Assembly (NCBI GenBank): GCA_031772625.1
Contig: CM062804.1
Location: 275,931,174-275,995,173, forward strand
Length of the DNA: 64,000 nucleotides
DNA from: Pinus tabuliformis
Taxonomy: Eukaryota > Streptophyta > Pinopsida > Pinales > Pinaceae
Reading direction: 5' to 3'
Positions 22,032-34,456 of this stretch are shown one piece after another. The notes beneath the pieces are model-generated. The model was not told the DNA's origin. It did not search any database and saw nothing but the letters and a program-made list of their open reading frames with translations. Both the position numbers and the translations under genes were made by a program. Within the stretch, counting starts at the first letter, position 1. Each line of letters begins with the position of its first letter.

Positions 22032-24807
22032 GATGTTGATCCTATGGAGAAATTGATATGTATGATGTCCCTATCTATTGAAGAATTGTTCCCTAGATTG
22101 TGGGGTCCTATGAAACTCTCTGAGGTAATTGCAATAATAGGAATGACAAGTCCTAAAAATGAAATTTATGAAGCTACCCATGGGGGCTTCACTTAATGAA
22201 CCTCTGAAATGTCAAGTGCGTCCGTGGCATACTAAATAATACCCCTAATTTGAATACATATTGGAAAATACCTCTAAAAATCACATTATTTAACCCCCTA
22301 TCAATTTGAATCCAATACAACTTTTGAATTTAGAAAACTCCTAATTTCAGTAGATATTGCATGTATCCATTTTTTCATTAACATTTTTTACACCCCTTTA
22401 TATTTTTTCATTAACTTTGAGATCCATTTTTTATACCTTCCTATATAAAAACCCTTTACCCCCTAATATATTGTCAATTATTATACCAATTTTTCCTCAA
22501 TATATATCCCCAAATATGAACCCATGTAGTATGGTATTGCTCCCTGAGTGAAGTCCCCATGAAGCTACCAATGACCACAGATCAACCTCTATGAAGTGTT
22601 TAATGAGGGTGATTCCCTAAGACTATACAAAGCTACTTCTAGAATAACTGAAGGCCCTGATCAGTGAAACTTTTATGAGCAAATCAAAGTCCTATCTCGA
22701 GGAACAGTCTAAAGAAAATAGCAGAATTGTTCTCTTTTGACAGTTTTTGATCTGCCAGTAAAAGAAAATACAACTCCTTTTTAATTTGGCATCTTGGATA
22801 AGGGTTATAACACTCTTGAAGTGCTCATTCATGAAGAATAGTTAGAAGTAGAAGCCACTGGTAGAAAATTTGAGCAGTTATGACCTAGTCTCATATATAT
22901 ATCCCATCCCTATCTTCTAAAGAAGCTAACCTATCAAGGGTGGTTGAATAGGCTGATATTCTTGTTTCTCCTTGAAGAAAAGGTCCTGAATGTGTTGATT
23001 AGGTAATAAGGCTGAGAGAATGCATTGAAAAATCCTTAGACGATTCATCCCTGTATGAAATCATACAATGAGAACAATCCTATTACAACTTATTTCACAT
23101 GGAGCTTAGTTGGTCTAAACCTATAATTTTTGTTGATACAGTGCAGATCTGAGATATAGAGACCGAGATCCTCTTTACAATTCCATATCTTATGCAGTAA
23201 GAAGGATCATGATCTGAGATATAGAGACCAAGATCCTCTTTACAATTCCATATCTTATGTAGTAAGAAGGATCATCTGACCAAGAGGGAGCTGGTGCCTT
23301 GGTTTGATCAAGCCTCAACAAAGAAAGGGATTTTGTGTCTCAGTAAAGATGTCCTTGAAGAGAGTATTAGAAATTTTCTAGACCCTCCTCTATTATCAGG
23401 TATAGTTCTTTGTTGAAGAATATTTCTTATGACATTCATATCTAGATCTTTGTTAAGGAGTGGTGTGTCACCTATACAAGTTGAACTGAGACTCATATCC
23501 AAATAATATCTCTGTGGGATCTAAGGAGACATGTTATGGCACCATTCTAAGGCTTTCTAATCCATATTGCAATAAATAGGTTAGCTAAGGTAGGTCTACA
23601 CTGGTTGTCAGATGATGAGGTTTAAAAGATCCAAAGACTACATCAATTGGTTGATGATCTTGATCTAAGAAGTCCAAGAGCTACTCTACATATTACTCAA
23701 TTTATAGGTGATTGAATTACAATGTTATACTAAGCTATAGCATGACATCTGAAGTTATGTTATTGAAATGCTACAAGAGATCAGAATCTATTCTGCTAAG
23801 ATTGTTCATAATTTGACTGAATCGAAAGGAATACAACATGCTGAAGTTATGGTTATAAGTTAAATGATGTGATGGCTAAAGTCTGAACAAAGAGTGATAA
23901 CTAAAATAAGGGTATGTATGAATCAACTCACCAAGACCCTTCACTAGATGAAGTATATAATATATACTATAGTTATAATGAGTATGGCATTCCTCATTAA
24001 AAATATGTCTTGCTAAGAGTCTTCATATTAAAACTTGTCTGATGGTGACAAGTTCGAGGATGTTTTGCTATATATAATTTATAGCATGCAGATCTTATAC
24101 CAAATCCTTATATTCATTAGAATACTCAGATGTTGGTACAACTATAGCATAGCCTGGATAATTTATTGAATTGTTGTGTTAAAGATAGCATAGAGAATAC
24201 ATAACAACAAGAGTAAGATTTGAAGATTCCCTGGTCCATGATAGGATCCTCTCATGCATTGTTGGTTACTGATTATGTCTATGACATTTTATGAGAAGAT
24301 CACCTCTAACATCTCTTCGGTCTTAGAGGGAGTTGTTTGTTGAACCCTCCCCGCAAGTATAGAAAAAGACATTGATGTTTATGGAAATGCATTGCCAGAA
24401 TCATGGAATGCTTAATTGCATTAATAAATTATCTTCAAACTTAATGGATCTCATGCTGAGCATATTTCTAGATGGATACTTTGAGGGAAGTCTAATCATA
24501 TGAAATATTGAAGAACCATCTCTGGAAATTCAAGCTTAGGCTTGTGGTCTCCCTGAGTAAAGAGGGAGTAAGATCAGTTAAGTATTTTCTTTATCAATAT
24601 TTGGAATCCTAAATATGCAAAAGTCTAAGAATTGCTACTAAGATATATGCTAAGTTGTGTGCCTTCATACATACATCTATATACTGCTGAGTTGAGCAAT
24701 GAGGCTCCTATTGACGAACCAGTCATCAATACCATCACCAAGATCTAGTCTTGATTTTCATAAAGCAGCCTAACACTATTCCCTATATGAAGGGATATTT
24801 AGTTAAG
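22032..24807 (+). other. L2 interior after the gypsy insertion, heavily decayed
   Basis: About 2.8 kb with no ORF over 76 codons and no domain I can name. Position and strand suggest the gag-to-integrase part of a copia element. It contains a 65-bp tandem duplication (23146-23275). At 24325-24345 a purine tract followed by TTGTTTGTTGAACC looks like a polypurine tract plus LTR start, but I found no matching LTR. Confidence 0.45.
23146..23275. repeat. 65-bp tandem duplication
   Basis: 23146-23210 and 23211-23275 are nearly identical, with two or three substitutions (for example GACCGAG against GACCAAG). No coding sense is seen. Confidence 0.9.
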
Positions 24808-25302
24808 ACCATGTAATTGCCTAAAAATAGGTGTACTAAAAATAGTAGTGACCCCTTCTAAAAAATAGAGTCTCAAAAAGTCGAGTTGAGCCTCCTAAAA
24901 TATAGGAACCTCAAAATGCCAAAATATCTCCCATGGCAACACTTACTATAAAATAAATGTCTAAAAATAAATGTTGCTAAAATAGCACCACCTGGCATGT
25001 CATCCATCATCAAACTCTCTACCTCCAAGGAACCTCAATATGTGCTCTACTTTTCCATGCAAGCTCTATAGAGTCTCGACTCTCCAGCTTTGCCATGAAA
25101 GCAAGTCTCTAGCTACAAAAGATTGTAGTACCACAAAACACCTCACCTGTCAGGCATTCTTCTCTCGGGACTATCATGTCTTTGGCATCAGTTTTTGGTT
25201 GGAAATTATATCATATGGATGTAAATACAATCTTCCTCAATGGTGTGAGAAGTATACATTAATCAATTGAGAGGATTTGAGGTGCATGGACAAGAGACCC
25301 AT
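24808..25302 (+). repeat. repeat B, copy 2
   Basis: Direct copy of 11572-12053, differing by a small insertion near 24960 and scattered substitutions. Unlike copy 1 it continues into the rest of a copia RT. Confidence 0.85.
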
Positions 25303-26344
25303 GTGTGCATGTTAAATAAAACCCATTATGGGCTGAAGCAAGCACTTTGTGATTGCTATTACAAGATTGATGAGTACATGTTACATTTGGGCTTAAAAAA
25401 TTCTTCATATCCCATTCTTTATTATTTAATTGATAGATTTGATCTGCTTGTTTTGGTCCCAAGAAGCTCATAGCAGGATGCAAGGAAAAGTTGGCAGAGC
25501 CCAAGTAAGTGTGTAGTTGAGATTCTAAAGAGGTTTTAGATGATGCACTATAAACCATTAGCTACTCCTATGATACCTAAGTAAGTGTGTAGTTGATATT
25601 CTAAAGAGGTTTCAGATGATGCACTATAAACCATTAGCTACTCCTATGATACCTAATATGATGTTGAATCCTAATTTGGATTCAGATTTGGTAAATCCTT
25701 CGATGCATAAACAATGGATTGGACCTTTCATGTATATGGTTAATACTAGAGCTAATATACATTTTTCAGTAAGCACTTTGAGCCAATATATGGTTAAGTC
25801 ATGGCAGAGTCACTAGGTAGCCACAAAACATGTGCTATGCTACTTAAAGGGCACAATACATTATGGTAAGTTGATGCCATATGGGGTTGTTGATTCCAAA
25901 TGGGAAATGGATTCTAGTGACATGAAAAGTTCTTCAAGTTGTTGCTTTGGTTTGGATTCATGAGTGATATCTTGGTTTAGATTCTAGAAAGAAGCAAGCA
26001 TCGGTTGCATCGAGTTCATCTAAGGTAGAGTGCATGGCAAAAATACTGCTACTTATGAAGAAATATGGCTTCACAAGTTGATAATATAGCTGACAGATGA
26101 GATATTGAAGCCTACTATGGTCTATGAGACAATCAGTGCCATATCATACTCTTAAAATCCAGCATTCCATGACTACTCCAAGACTATTGATATTAAATAC
26201 CATTTTCTTCACAACATAGTTGAAAAGAGAGTAGTGGCTCTAGAGTATTATCAAACAAGTTCGCAGGTTGCAGACATCTTCACTAAGCCCCTGGCAAAGG
26301 GGAAGTTCAACATGTTCAACAAGACACTAGGTTTGGTGGAGAAA
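25195..26344 (+). pseudogene. copia RT and RNase H remains
   Basis: A plus-strand copia polyprotein remnant. The RT motif DVNTIFLNGV starts near 25219, followed by GFEVHGQETHVCML and THYGLKQALCDCYYKIDEY (family: FYGLKQSPRAWY). The region of the catalytic YVDD box is lost. RNase H follows from 25600: YMVNTRANIHFSVSTLSQYM, KHVLCYLKGTIHYG, MKSSSSCCFGL and ending SSQVADIFTKPLAKGKFN, the conserved copia C-terminus. There are many stops and frame changes, plus a 76-bp tandem duplication inside (25501-25652). Strand and place fit L2, but a link is not proven. Confidence 0.82.
25501..25652. repeat. 76-bp tandem duplication in the copia remnant
   Basis: The segment starting AAGTAAGTGTGTAGTTGA at 25503 recurs at 25579 with two or three differences. 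It duplicates the start of the RNase H block and adds a frame change. Confidence 0.85.
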
Positions 26345-28010
26345 ACTTTCCACACTAATGGGAGTGTTAATTTTTTTACCTTGTTTAGCTCCAATCATTT
26401 TCTCCATAGTACCAAGGCACACTTAGTAAGCAGGTACAACAATAGATTCATACAGCAACAATAAGGGTACACCTATTGCAGATCCATATAACAACAGTAT
26501 GTTTTGGTACCCTACCCATAGTAGAGTGTGGGGAGTCCTGATCCATGCACCTATCTTTGTATATTTCCATCTTTGCCACCTTCAACGAATTATAGTTTGC
26601 ACATTGTTTTAGAATTAACCATTCCAATTTTTCTTCAGTTCAATTTCGAAATCAGATTCAGTTCAGTTTAGTTCAGCGAAAGTAGATCCCTAGTTAATCA
26701 AAGGGCTTGTGCATAATAAAGTTCAAGCTTAGGTAGAGGGCACATTTCTCAAGGAATGGGATGCATTCCTACATGCTCCAATTCATCTTCCAGTTTAGAT
26801 GCACTTACCTGGCACACTTTATCCATGCAGTTGGAGCACACTGGGTGATTAGACTAGGTTAGGGCTTCAGTTAAGATTAGCAAGTCTTTTCTTTTGAGTT
26901 ATTGCCATGTAGTTTTGTCTTTCTATATTCAATAGAAGATAGATGTGATTCAAAGCTCAGATCTATGCACTGGCTATTATTATTTTTCTGCAGTATGTGT
27001 CTATAGATTCGTAGATTCTGGTATTTGAAGATTGTTATTTTGATAGGTTTCAAGATTTAAATTTACCTAGGATTTAGGGTCAATCTTTGAGTGCAAAATC
27101 TACTTATGATGGTCAGAAAAATAATGATCTTGGAAGAAACCACAATCATAATGTTGTAGCGTAATGATTTTTTAGTGTATGGTAGTAGATTTCAACAAAT
27201 TAAAAGAAGGACAACACACCTTAAAATGCAGTTTGTTACATAGTTTTAGATCTAGTTTTTCTTTTCCCTTAATCCTTACATGTTTTCTTGATAGTGTAAA
27301 AAAGCACATCTTGTTTGCATAGTTATCTTAGAGCCACCAAAGATAGCCTTATTACTTGATGATGTGCAAGAGAAGTTTTATTGAAACAAAGAAGCATTGG
27401 AGGATGTAAACTAGCCACTGGATGATATTTGTTGTGGTATTTGCAAGATCTAGCAATAGCCAGTTGCCTGCTCTTTGGTTGTCTAATTTATGTTTGGACT
27501 ACGTCCAAAAATGGATGGACTACGTTTACAGGGGCACAAATCAGTGATGGTAAGATGTTGACAACTTGACACTTCATTCTATGATTAGAGGTTAACCTTA
27601 TTTTTGTTAATATTTATCCTATGTGTAGCTACGACTATGTTCCAATAATGGCACCTTTCTCTTCTAGTGGTAGCAGTAGCAAACCCTCCTTCAACAGCTT
27701 TGTACAGTGATAAATGAGAGTGGAGGGTCATTTATGGAAGCCATCAAAGCCCCAATCTCAATTCCAATGCTCAAGAAAATGGCATCGTGCTTCGTCAATA
27801 CAACATATCCATCAAAATGTGGAAAATCTATCGTTAGTTCATTAATGAGGTCGATGCATATCCCACCCAAATAGCATGATCTCTTGGGGAATGAGGCCTA
27901 GAGCAAGTCATAGGCAATTTTGGTGAAATAGCTCACCATCAAACCTAGCATCTGAGTTGAAGGAATTTGTGATTGTATGTTTGTGTGACTATTAAACAAT
28001 CCTTGAACAA
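26345..28010. other. no gene; possible LTR remains
   Basis: Follows the end of the copia frame. TGTTAA at 26366 and a purine tract at 26528-26540 could mark an LTR start, but no match to the LTR at 12482 is visible. Otherwise I see nothing. Confidence 0.35.
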
Positions 28011-28060
28011 TTGAATGCCCTCTATTTCTTGGCACGAGAAAGAGAAAATTTCACTTATTC

Positions 28061-28306
28061 AAAACCACAACCAAGGATAGGACATGTTGCATATTCTCCT
28101 CTAAAATTTAAAAAAGTTACTATCCCCCTTTCTGTAATTATTGTAAACCTTAGCAATTGTCGTCAATCCCAAATGATAAATTCAAAACCACAACCAAGGA
28201 TAGGACATGTTGCAGATTCTCCTCTAAAATTTAAAAAAGTTACTATCCCCCTTTCTGTAATTATTGTAAACCTTAGCAATTGTCGTCAATCCCAAATGAT
28301 AAATTA
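28061..28306. repeat. recent 123-bp tandem duplication (in frame)
   Basis: 28061-28183 and 28184-28306 appear identical but for one base (GCATATTC against GCAGATTC). The unit is 41 codons long, so the plus-strand 98-codon ORF at 28011-28307 repeats its peptide. That ORF has no recognisable domain and lacks other signs of coding, so I treat it as a by-product. Confidence 0.92.
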
Positions 28307-29583
28307 ATGAAAGAAGGCACCCAATCTCAAATAATCAAGTCAAACTGAAATAATAAAAATGGTAGAGTGAATAAGGTTTTTGATGAATCCTCCATTATCT
28401 AATGAAATAAATTAATGAAAGAAAGAAAAAAGATGGAGTTGACTATGAATTTAAGGAATTAGACCAAGTGGCAAGTTTAAGGAATTGTTCTAGTCTAACA
28501 AAACTGACTAACCAGCCTATCAAAACTTTGGAATAAAGGTTTTAGTGTTTTACATGGTTTGATTTTTGAATAGTTGTTGGCTTGGTCAGCTATTCAACAT
28601 CTCCAATCCTACCCATTGTGTATGTAAAGACATCCCCTAGCCCATTGTATTACATATGCCTCCTAATTTTTAGGATTACTTCTGATTAGTAATAGCTCAT
28701 TCTAAGGGAATTACTTTCATTAGTTTGTTGTATTCCTATTACCATTTGGACATTTCCTGTTCTATCTTGAATACAAGTGACTAGGAATTACATTTCATTT
28801 CATTGATTGGTTGACGTGAGAGCCACCTCTGCTGACATTATTAACAATTTAAAGTATTATTATCCAAGACAAGTGATGAAGTCAGGAAACTTGTTTCTGC
28901 ATAGTTTTCTCTATGCAATGCAACTTTTAGGGCATATTTCTTAAAGAACTTTCATAAATAATTGCTGAGACAAAAACTAGTAGGAGTAGACCATACCCTG
29001 TACTGCCACTCTATCTAGTTGTTGATTACAAAAGCCTAAAAATTGACAATGTATGTTAGGGATACATTTCTACACTCACTAGATGAAAGAAAACATAGGA
29101 AAATATGCTCAGTTTCAATGGAAACCTCATTTATTCCCAAAATTCCAATGAAATTTAAAGAAAAAATGAGGCCTCTTTGATTTCACACAAAGATAACACC
29201 ACAGAATTCTAAGAGCAAGCATGCAACCCGAGGTCTCTAATTTGTGACTCTTCCCGTGACATGAAAAATAGAGGTAAATATTCACAGAAAATACACAACT
29301 AAATGAGCTCTATATCCTTCTAATTTATATACAATGTATTTTAATCACGATATAAGAAATCCAATTCAGACTTCCCTAAAATAAACCAAAAATAGAGAGA
29401 CAAGTGCCCACAAAGGGAAATTTTTGTCAATGTCATCTCCCAAGGTTTTAGCAAAGAAAAAAAATTAATAATATTTGAGAAAGAAGTATAATTAAGACAT
29501 AAAACCCTAATTTTAGTTTAGGTTCCATACCTCAACATGCAACAAATAGTCATAATTTCAGTTTTCGCCATATTGTGAAAATA
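28307..29583. other. no feature seen
   Basis: About 1.3 kb of AT-rich sequence with only short ORFs; no domain, LTR end or RNA recognised. Confidence 0.5.
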
Positions 29584-30440
29584 TTAACCCTTGTCGTGGT
29601 TGTTGAAAATCATGGAGACGTTGGATGGAGCAAGGGCTATGGGAACCCTCCATTTTGTAGTGCATGGCATGATAGTTACAATGTTAGATTGAGAGAGTGG
29701 CATGACTGGAAAAGAATGGTTACCAAGCCTCTCAGTGGCAGTATGCATGAAAACCCAACCACCCATCTCCATTAGCCTTCATAGATAGATAAACTTGATG
29801 ATATAGTGTAGTCCTGGGTAGATAAATCCCCATTTTCTTAGCACCCTCCAATGCCATACCCATATCGTTATGCATATAATATGAAAAAACCTTGGGAAAG
29901 AAATATTGTTTGATAGCCCTCTCTCCAAATAGATATTCCATCACCTTCGACCCTGCTGCTACCTGGGGAAGAGACAAGTAAATACAAGGCCCTTGCTCAA
30001 ACCTCCCAGGTTCACTGCAATAGTAATTTGATTTACTATCTTGCAGCTCTAGCTTGAGCCTAAAGGCCCCAGATAAGTCACTAATCCCATAGCCCTAAAC
30101 AAGGAGTCCATCTTCGCCACAGTCTTGGCATGGCTCCCCACCAAGACAACTAGTGTTGTCCTTAGCCCCTTTGTCCCCGCTCAACACCAACGCATCCACA
30201 GATTCACACCCTATAACTCGGTCATCCCATAGCCTGAAACAAATATTCTATCTTTGCCACAGTCTCGGCACGACCCTCCACCAAGATAGCCAGAGTGTTT
30301 TCCTTATCCCCTTTGTCCCCGCCCAACATTGGCGCATCCATGGATTCATAGATCCCATAGCCCTAAACAGGGAGTCTAGGTTCGCCACAGTCTCGACATG
30401 CCCTTCCAAATGTATTTGGAATTTCCTTGCTAAAAAAATT
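29584..30440 (-). pseudogene. 3-hydroxyisobutyrate dehydrogenase-like pseudogene, rearranged
   Basis: The family oxidises 3-hydroxyisobutyrate with NAD in mitochondrial valine breakdown. On the minus strand the segment from the DAPxxGGDKGAK motif to FQAMG appears in three partial tandem copies: 30410-30355 (LEGHVETVANLDSLFRAMG), 30345-30215 (DAPMLGGDKGDKENTLAIL, then ETVAKIEYLFQAMG), and 30200-30090 (DALVLSGDKGAKDN, frameshift, KTVAKMDSLFRAMG). After it come CKIVNQITIAVNLGGLSKG and, at 29977-29732, VAAGSKVMEYLFGERAIK and NDMGMALEGAKKMGIYLPRT, the C-terminal helical domain. The catalytic-domain Lys (GSK region) is in place. The N-terminal Rossmann half is missing. Stops and frameshifts rule out function. 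Confidence 0.82.
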
Positions 30441-30893
30441 AACTTCTTGTTTGCCCCTTTTCCCATTTCTTTCTCTAAACTAACCCGACTTAACCAAAAA
30501 ATAAATTTATAATTTCATTGCAAATATGATAATAACCCACCTTAATAAATGTTAGTGCTTGGTATGTTTCTCAAGAAAAGGAACCTATTGGATTAAATGG
30601 AAAAACAAAATGCATTGATTATAAAACAATTTCCATCCACACCATAGAATTAAGCTATTTCAATAATATTTATGTTTATGCCATTGATAAAAATTTTCCC
30701 TTATTAACTAATTGATATTGTGATTGTTAAGTTATTTGATCAATTGGAATATATCAACCACTAATAATACATGTTTTTTATTTCAATGTTTTTAATAATA
30801 AAGTGTCAAAGGTTTAGTTAAGAGCTAGTAGCAATAAATATTAGTTCAATTGGTAAATTCTCTTGCAAAAGAGTTCATAGAGCTCTCGATACA

Positions 30894-31067
30894 AAATCTT
30901 ATTAATTCCCTTAGGGTTACTAGTTGGTATTTTAGTTTCCAGTTACTATTGTGCTCCATTTGAAGACCAAGAAAGGGGGTAAATCTTATTAATTCCCTTA
31001 GGGTTACTAGTTGGTATTTTAGTTTCCAGTTACTATTGTGCTCCATTTGAAGACCAAGAAAGGGGGT
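30894..31067. repeat. recent 87-bp tandem duplication
   Basis: 30894-30980 and 30981-31067 look identical. The unit starts AAATCTTATTAATTCCC and ends AAGAAAGGGGGT. 87 is a multiple of three, so a minus-strand ORF over it repeats its peptide, with no known domain. Confidence 0.92.
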
Positions 31068-34000
31068 AAATCTATGGGGATTGACAATGTACCACCAGCC
31101 TCCCTTAGCACTTTTAATACATTGGTGAGTGAGGGAAAACATTTTTTGAAAAATGAAATGAACAATAGTTCATTTACTAAGTAACAACCAAATATTAATA
31201 ATATATAAGATATATATGATAAAATATAATGGAGCCATTTGTAACACTCAATCCCCAACTATTTTATGTTATGATTAGTTATTATCATACCTACTAAAAT
31301 ATTGATTTCTTGGTAATTTCTTGTTGGTGTTATTAGTATATATACAAGGTATGTGTATGCTATCTACATACCCATAACTCACATGGATACGCTAGTATTC
31401 TATGGTCTATTATCCTAAATGATTGATTAATGATTAAGCTTATGATTAGAGTTAAGATTGATTAAGCTTGATTATGCTTTTAAGTAAAACCTTATGAATA
31501 ATTTAATATTAAATTAATTTTGGTCCTCTCATGACTCTTTGACTTTGATTAAATAACTAAAATTGTTTGATTATTTATCATGTATTAATTCTTATTATTT
31601 GGTGGTGGGGGGGATGTCAATTATGGGACTTAAAGAATGGGTAGGTGAACCATTAATGGGGAATAAATATTTTGGGGAAGGAGAGGGAATAAGTCTTGGA
31701 AGGAGAGGATGGCGAGAAGGAACTCTAGTCATTTTGTCATATTTGGGTTTGTTGAAGTTTTGGGGAGAGAGGAGAGGAATAAAGTTGAAAGAGTTTGGAT
31801 ACTAAGGGTTCTCTAAGGAGGTGATAGGAACTTGATGATTTGAGCACATGGTTTGAAAACACTATGGGTGGAAATTAGGGCTTGGGCACAGAGGGTAAGG
31901 GAATTTGTGGAGGTTCCCTAGGGCTAGGATGTTGGAAAGGTTGTTCCTAGTTGGTTGGGTCACAAATTCAGTCAGGTGGGCTTGAAGGTCATGGGAAGGA
32001 AAGCGACTTCATGGACCTCACAAAATCCATGTACTCTTCTTACTGTTGATGTTATCTAAATTAGTTTATGAATATTATGTGTGTGTGTGTACATATATCT
32101 CCATATACATATTTACATGCTTGCAAAATGTTGTTAAGTCAAATGAATATACAAAATGTAACATGGGCACATGGTAGTTCAAAATTCTTGATGCCTTGTC
32201 TTAGGAATCACACAAGGTATCAGAGTCGAGATTCAAAATATAGGGCCTAAAACCACTATAATAGCCTTAAACACCCTTCATCCATCGGTAAATTTTTTTA
32301 CCTGCAATCTAGCAAACTAGGCACGTAGGCCTACATAAAAGAACCCTTAAAAAAGGGTGCATCTCTCAAATGCCCAAAGTTAGGCATCAAACCATTACAA
32401 AACAGGTCAAAACCCCAACATATAACCATGAAGAAAATGGCACAAGGCCACCAATAGAGCCGCCATGGAATAACCTAGAGCAGATATGATAGGAACCAAA
32501 ATGATTATGAAGCCCCAACCATTGCCACCTTGATGCAAGCCAACAACACACACTAGAAGATAAGAAGAGAAGCATAAATGGTGTTCCTATTTGCACAGTC
32601 TCAAGAATAACCATCAAGGTTGATGAGTCTACTCCAAAGAAAAGAGGAACCTACTCTATATCTATGTGTGAATTTCATATCAATGAACCAAACATGAAGA
32701 AAGATAGATACTACTGTACACATAAGCTTGTATAGTCAGCAAAAGATAAATTATTTTGTGGAAGATGTAGGTCTTATTTTCTTTGATTCATCAAAAGGAA
32801 ACAACCATAAGTATAAATATAATGTAAAATTTGTACTATAAAAAGGGTATGTAAGGCTTGTTGGAGAAAAGATATGTGGCAACTTAGGAAAATACAAACT
32901 TGAAAATATTTTTGGTGAAAAGGTGCTTTAATTAGTTTTTTAAGACAATATTAAACAAAGTTACAACCTACAAGCATGAAAACTTCGACATTTCCCTATT
33001 TTATATGATAATCTAACACAGTAAATGTATATTGCCTCCTTGAGAGCTTGAGGTGGCTACACTGGATCACAAATTTCGTGGTAAGGATGAGATTTTGGGG
33101 TTCTCAAGTGCTCCCAAGACAAACAATTGTATCCAAGTTGGAGCCAAATGTTACCCACAATCTTGTGGGGTAACCTTGGGTGGTCCTAAAACTACTTCTT
33201 GAAGACAATGATTGTGTTGTTGTTTGTGGAGCTAGATTTGGATTTTAATCGTGCTGAAAGGGTGAGGATACTAAACCAGGTACATGACATACTAAATTCA
33301 TAAATGAGAGGTTACAAATTCCATATTAAATTCATAAATGGGAAGTTACAAAAGCCAAAGGGAGCCTGTGTCTCCCATTATCTGGATGGAAAATAAATAA
33401 GAAGGTTTCCTACCAATGGCCAAAGTACTAGGGTGATTAGGGTATGCTAGATAAAAAAACCATAAGTTTTCAAGAATTTCTTTTAACAAAAGGGATGGTG
33501 TGAGAGAATTTACTCCAACTTAATCACATGTCATTGGGTGAAGTTGTGCATCCAACGCTACTTGAACCAATTATTTCAATGACAATGGTATAAGGCAATA
33601 TTGAACCATGCCATGATCAGGTCTTAGAATGTTTTATAATGTTTTAGAAGATGATGAGATAATGTTTTATAATGAGTGGAATTCTATTAATTGTAGGTTT
33701 CAAACTTTATCTATGAAAAGAGGCACTTGTAATTTTCTTCATGGCATTCAAAACTACAAAATCAACTATCCTTTTAGCAATGCTCTAGCATCTGTCTACT
33801 AGAAATTATGTTTTTCTGTCAAGGTAAGGTACAAAGAAGGTCATAATAATGTCAAATGCAAAGAAAAAGTATTCAATCACGTCTACAAAAAATAAGCCTC
33901 CTTTCGGCTCCTCAATAAACCCAAACTCAAATGGTGAAACCATCCTTTCTGCTCCTCGATAAACCCAAACTCAAATGGAAAAACCCACACTAAGTAAATC

Positions 34001-34320
34001 ACTAGCAGGATCAAGAACTTTTCCCAGGCCCTGCAAGTATAGAAATTTCAATATAAATCACTCTCTGTAACAATTCATCCTCTCATAAATTATAAGGATA
34101 TGTTCTAATAAAAATCAAAGATTGTTACTAACCACAGAAGACAAATATTTGTTCACTTATTTTGATAAGGGATCATGGAAGGTACAGATCGATCAAAGTC
34201 GTCCCTTATTTTGTTTTGATAAGTAATAAGGTCGAGTGGGAGAAAGTAAGATCAATATTGACCTAGGGAAACCTAGTCAGAGGACTGTCCTGGTTTCTCT
34301 GGTGGTTTATCTGCTTACAT
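31068..34320. other. no gene seen; one primer-site-like motif
   Basis: About 3.2 kb without a supportable gene. At 32214-32230 GGTATCAGAGTCGAG resembles an initiator-Met primer site after a CACA end, perhaps an LTR remnant; no LTR start was found. Two short imperfect duplications lie at about 33290-33355 (TTCATAAATG blocks) and 33895-33985 (AATAAACCCAAACTCAAATGG blocks). A (GT)n run lies at 32079-32090. Confidence 0.45.
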
Positions 34321-34323
34321 TAC

Positions 34324-34456
34324 GTGAAAATGATGGGCAAGCTTATAGAGGAACAAATCTCTAAGTTCAGGGAATATTTTAGCTTGTTTGACAAGGATGG
34401 AGGTGGATGTATCACAACAAAGGAGCTTGGGATAGTAATGCATTATTTAGGTCAAA
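34324..34456 (+). pseudogene. calmodulin fragment, first EF hand
   Basis: Calmodulin is the cytosolic calcium sensor. The frame encodes [20 protein letters not shown] then [18 protein letters not shown], the first 42 or so residues of plant calmodulin. The EF-hand loop is [12 protein letters not shown]; the Asp at loop position 5 has become Gly, so a calcium ligand is lost. Homology stops after GQN, where minus-strand LINE sequence begins. Plant calmodulin genes are known to carry an intron in a Gly codon of this loop, and none is present here. That suggests a processed copy or a calmodulin-like paralogue; a short fragment cannot settle it. Confidence 0.8.

Noticed and set aside
24325..24345. 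A polypurine tract and LTR start
   Set aside because: The pattern is present but no LTR of any family in the window matches the sequence after it.
31563..31805. An 80-codon plus-strand ORF with Gly-rich sequence
   Set aside because: No domain, no neighbours on the same frame, and G-rich local composition explains its lack of stops.
32214..32230. An LTR end with primer site
   Set aside because: GGTATCAGAG fits, but no LTR start or gag was found; kept only as a note in the intergenic entry.
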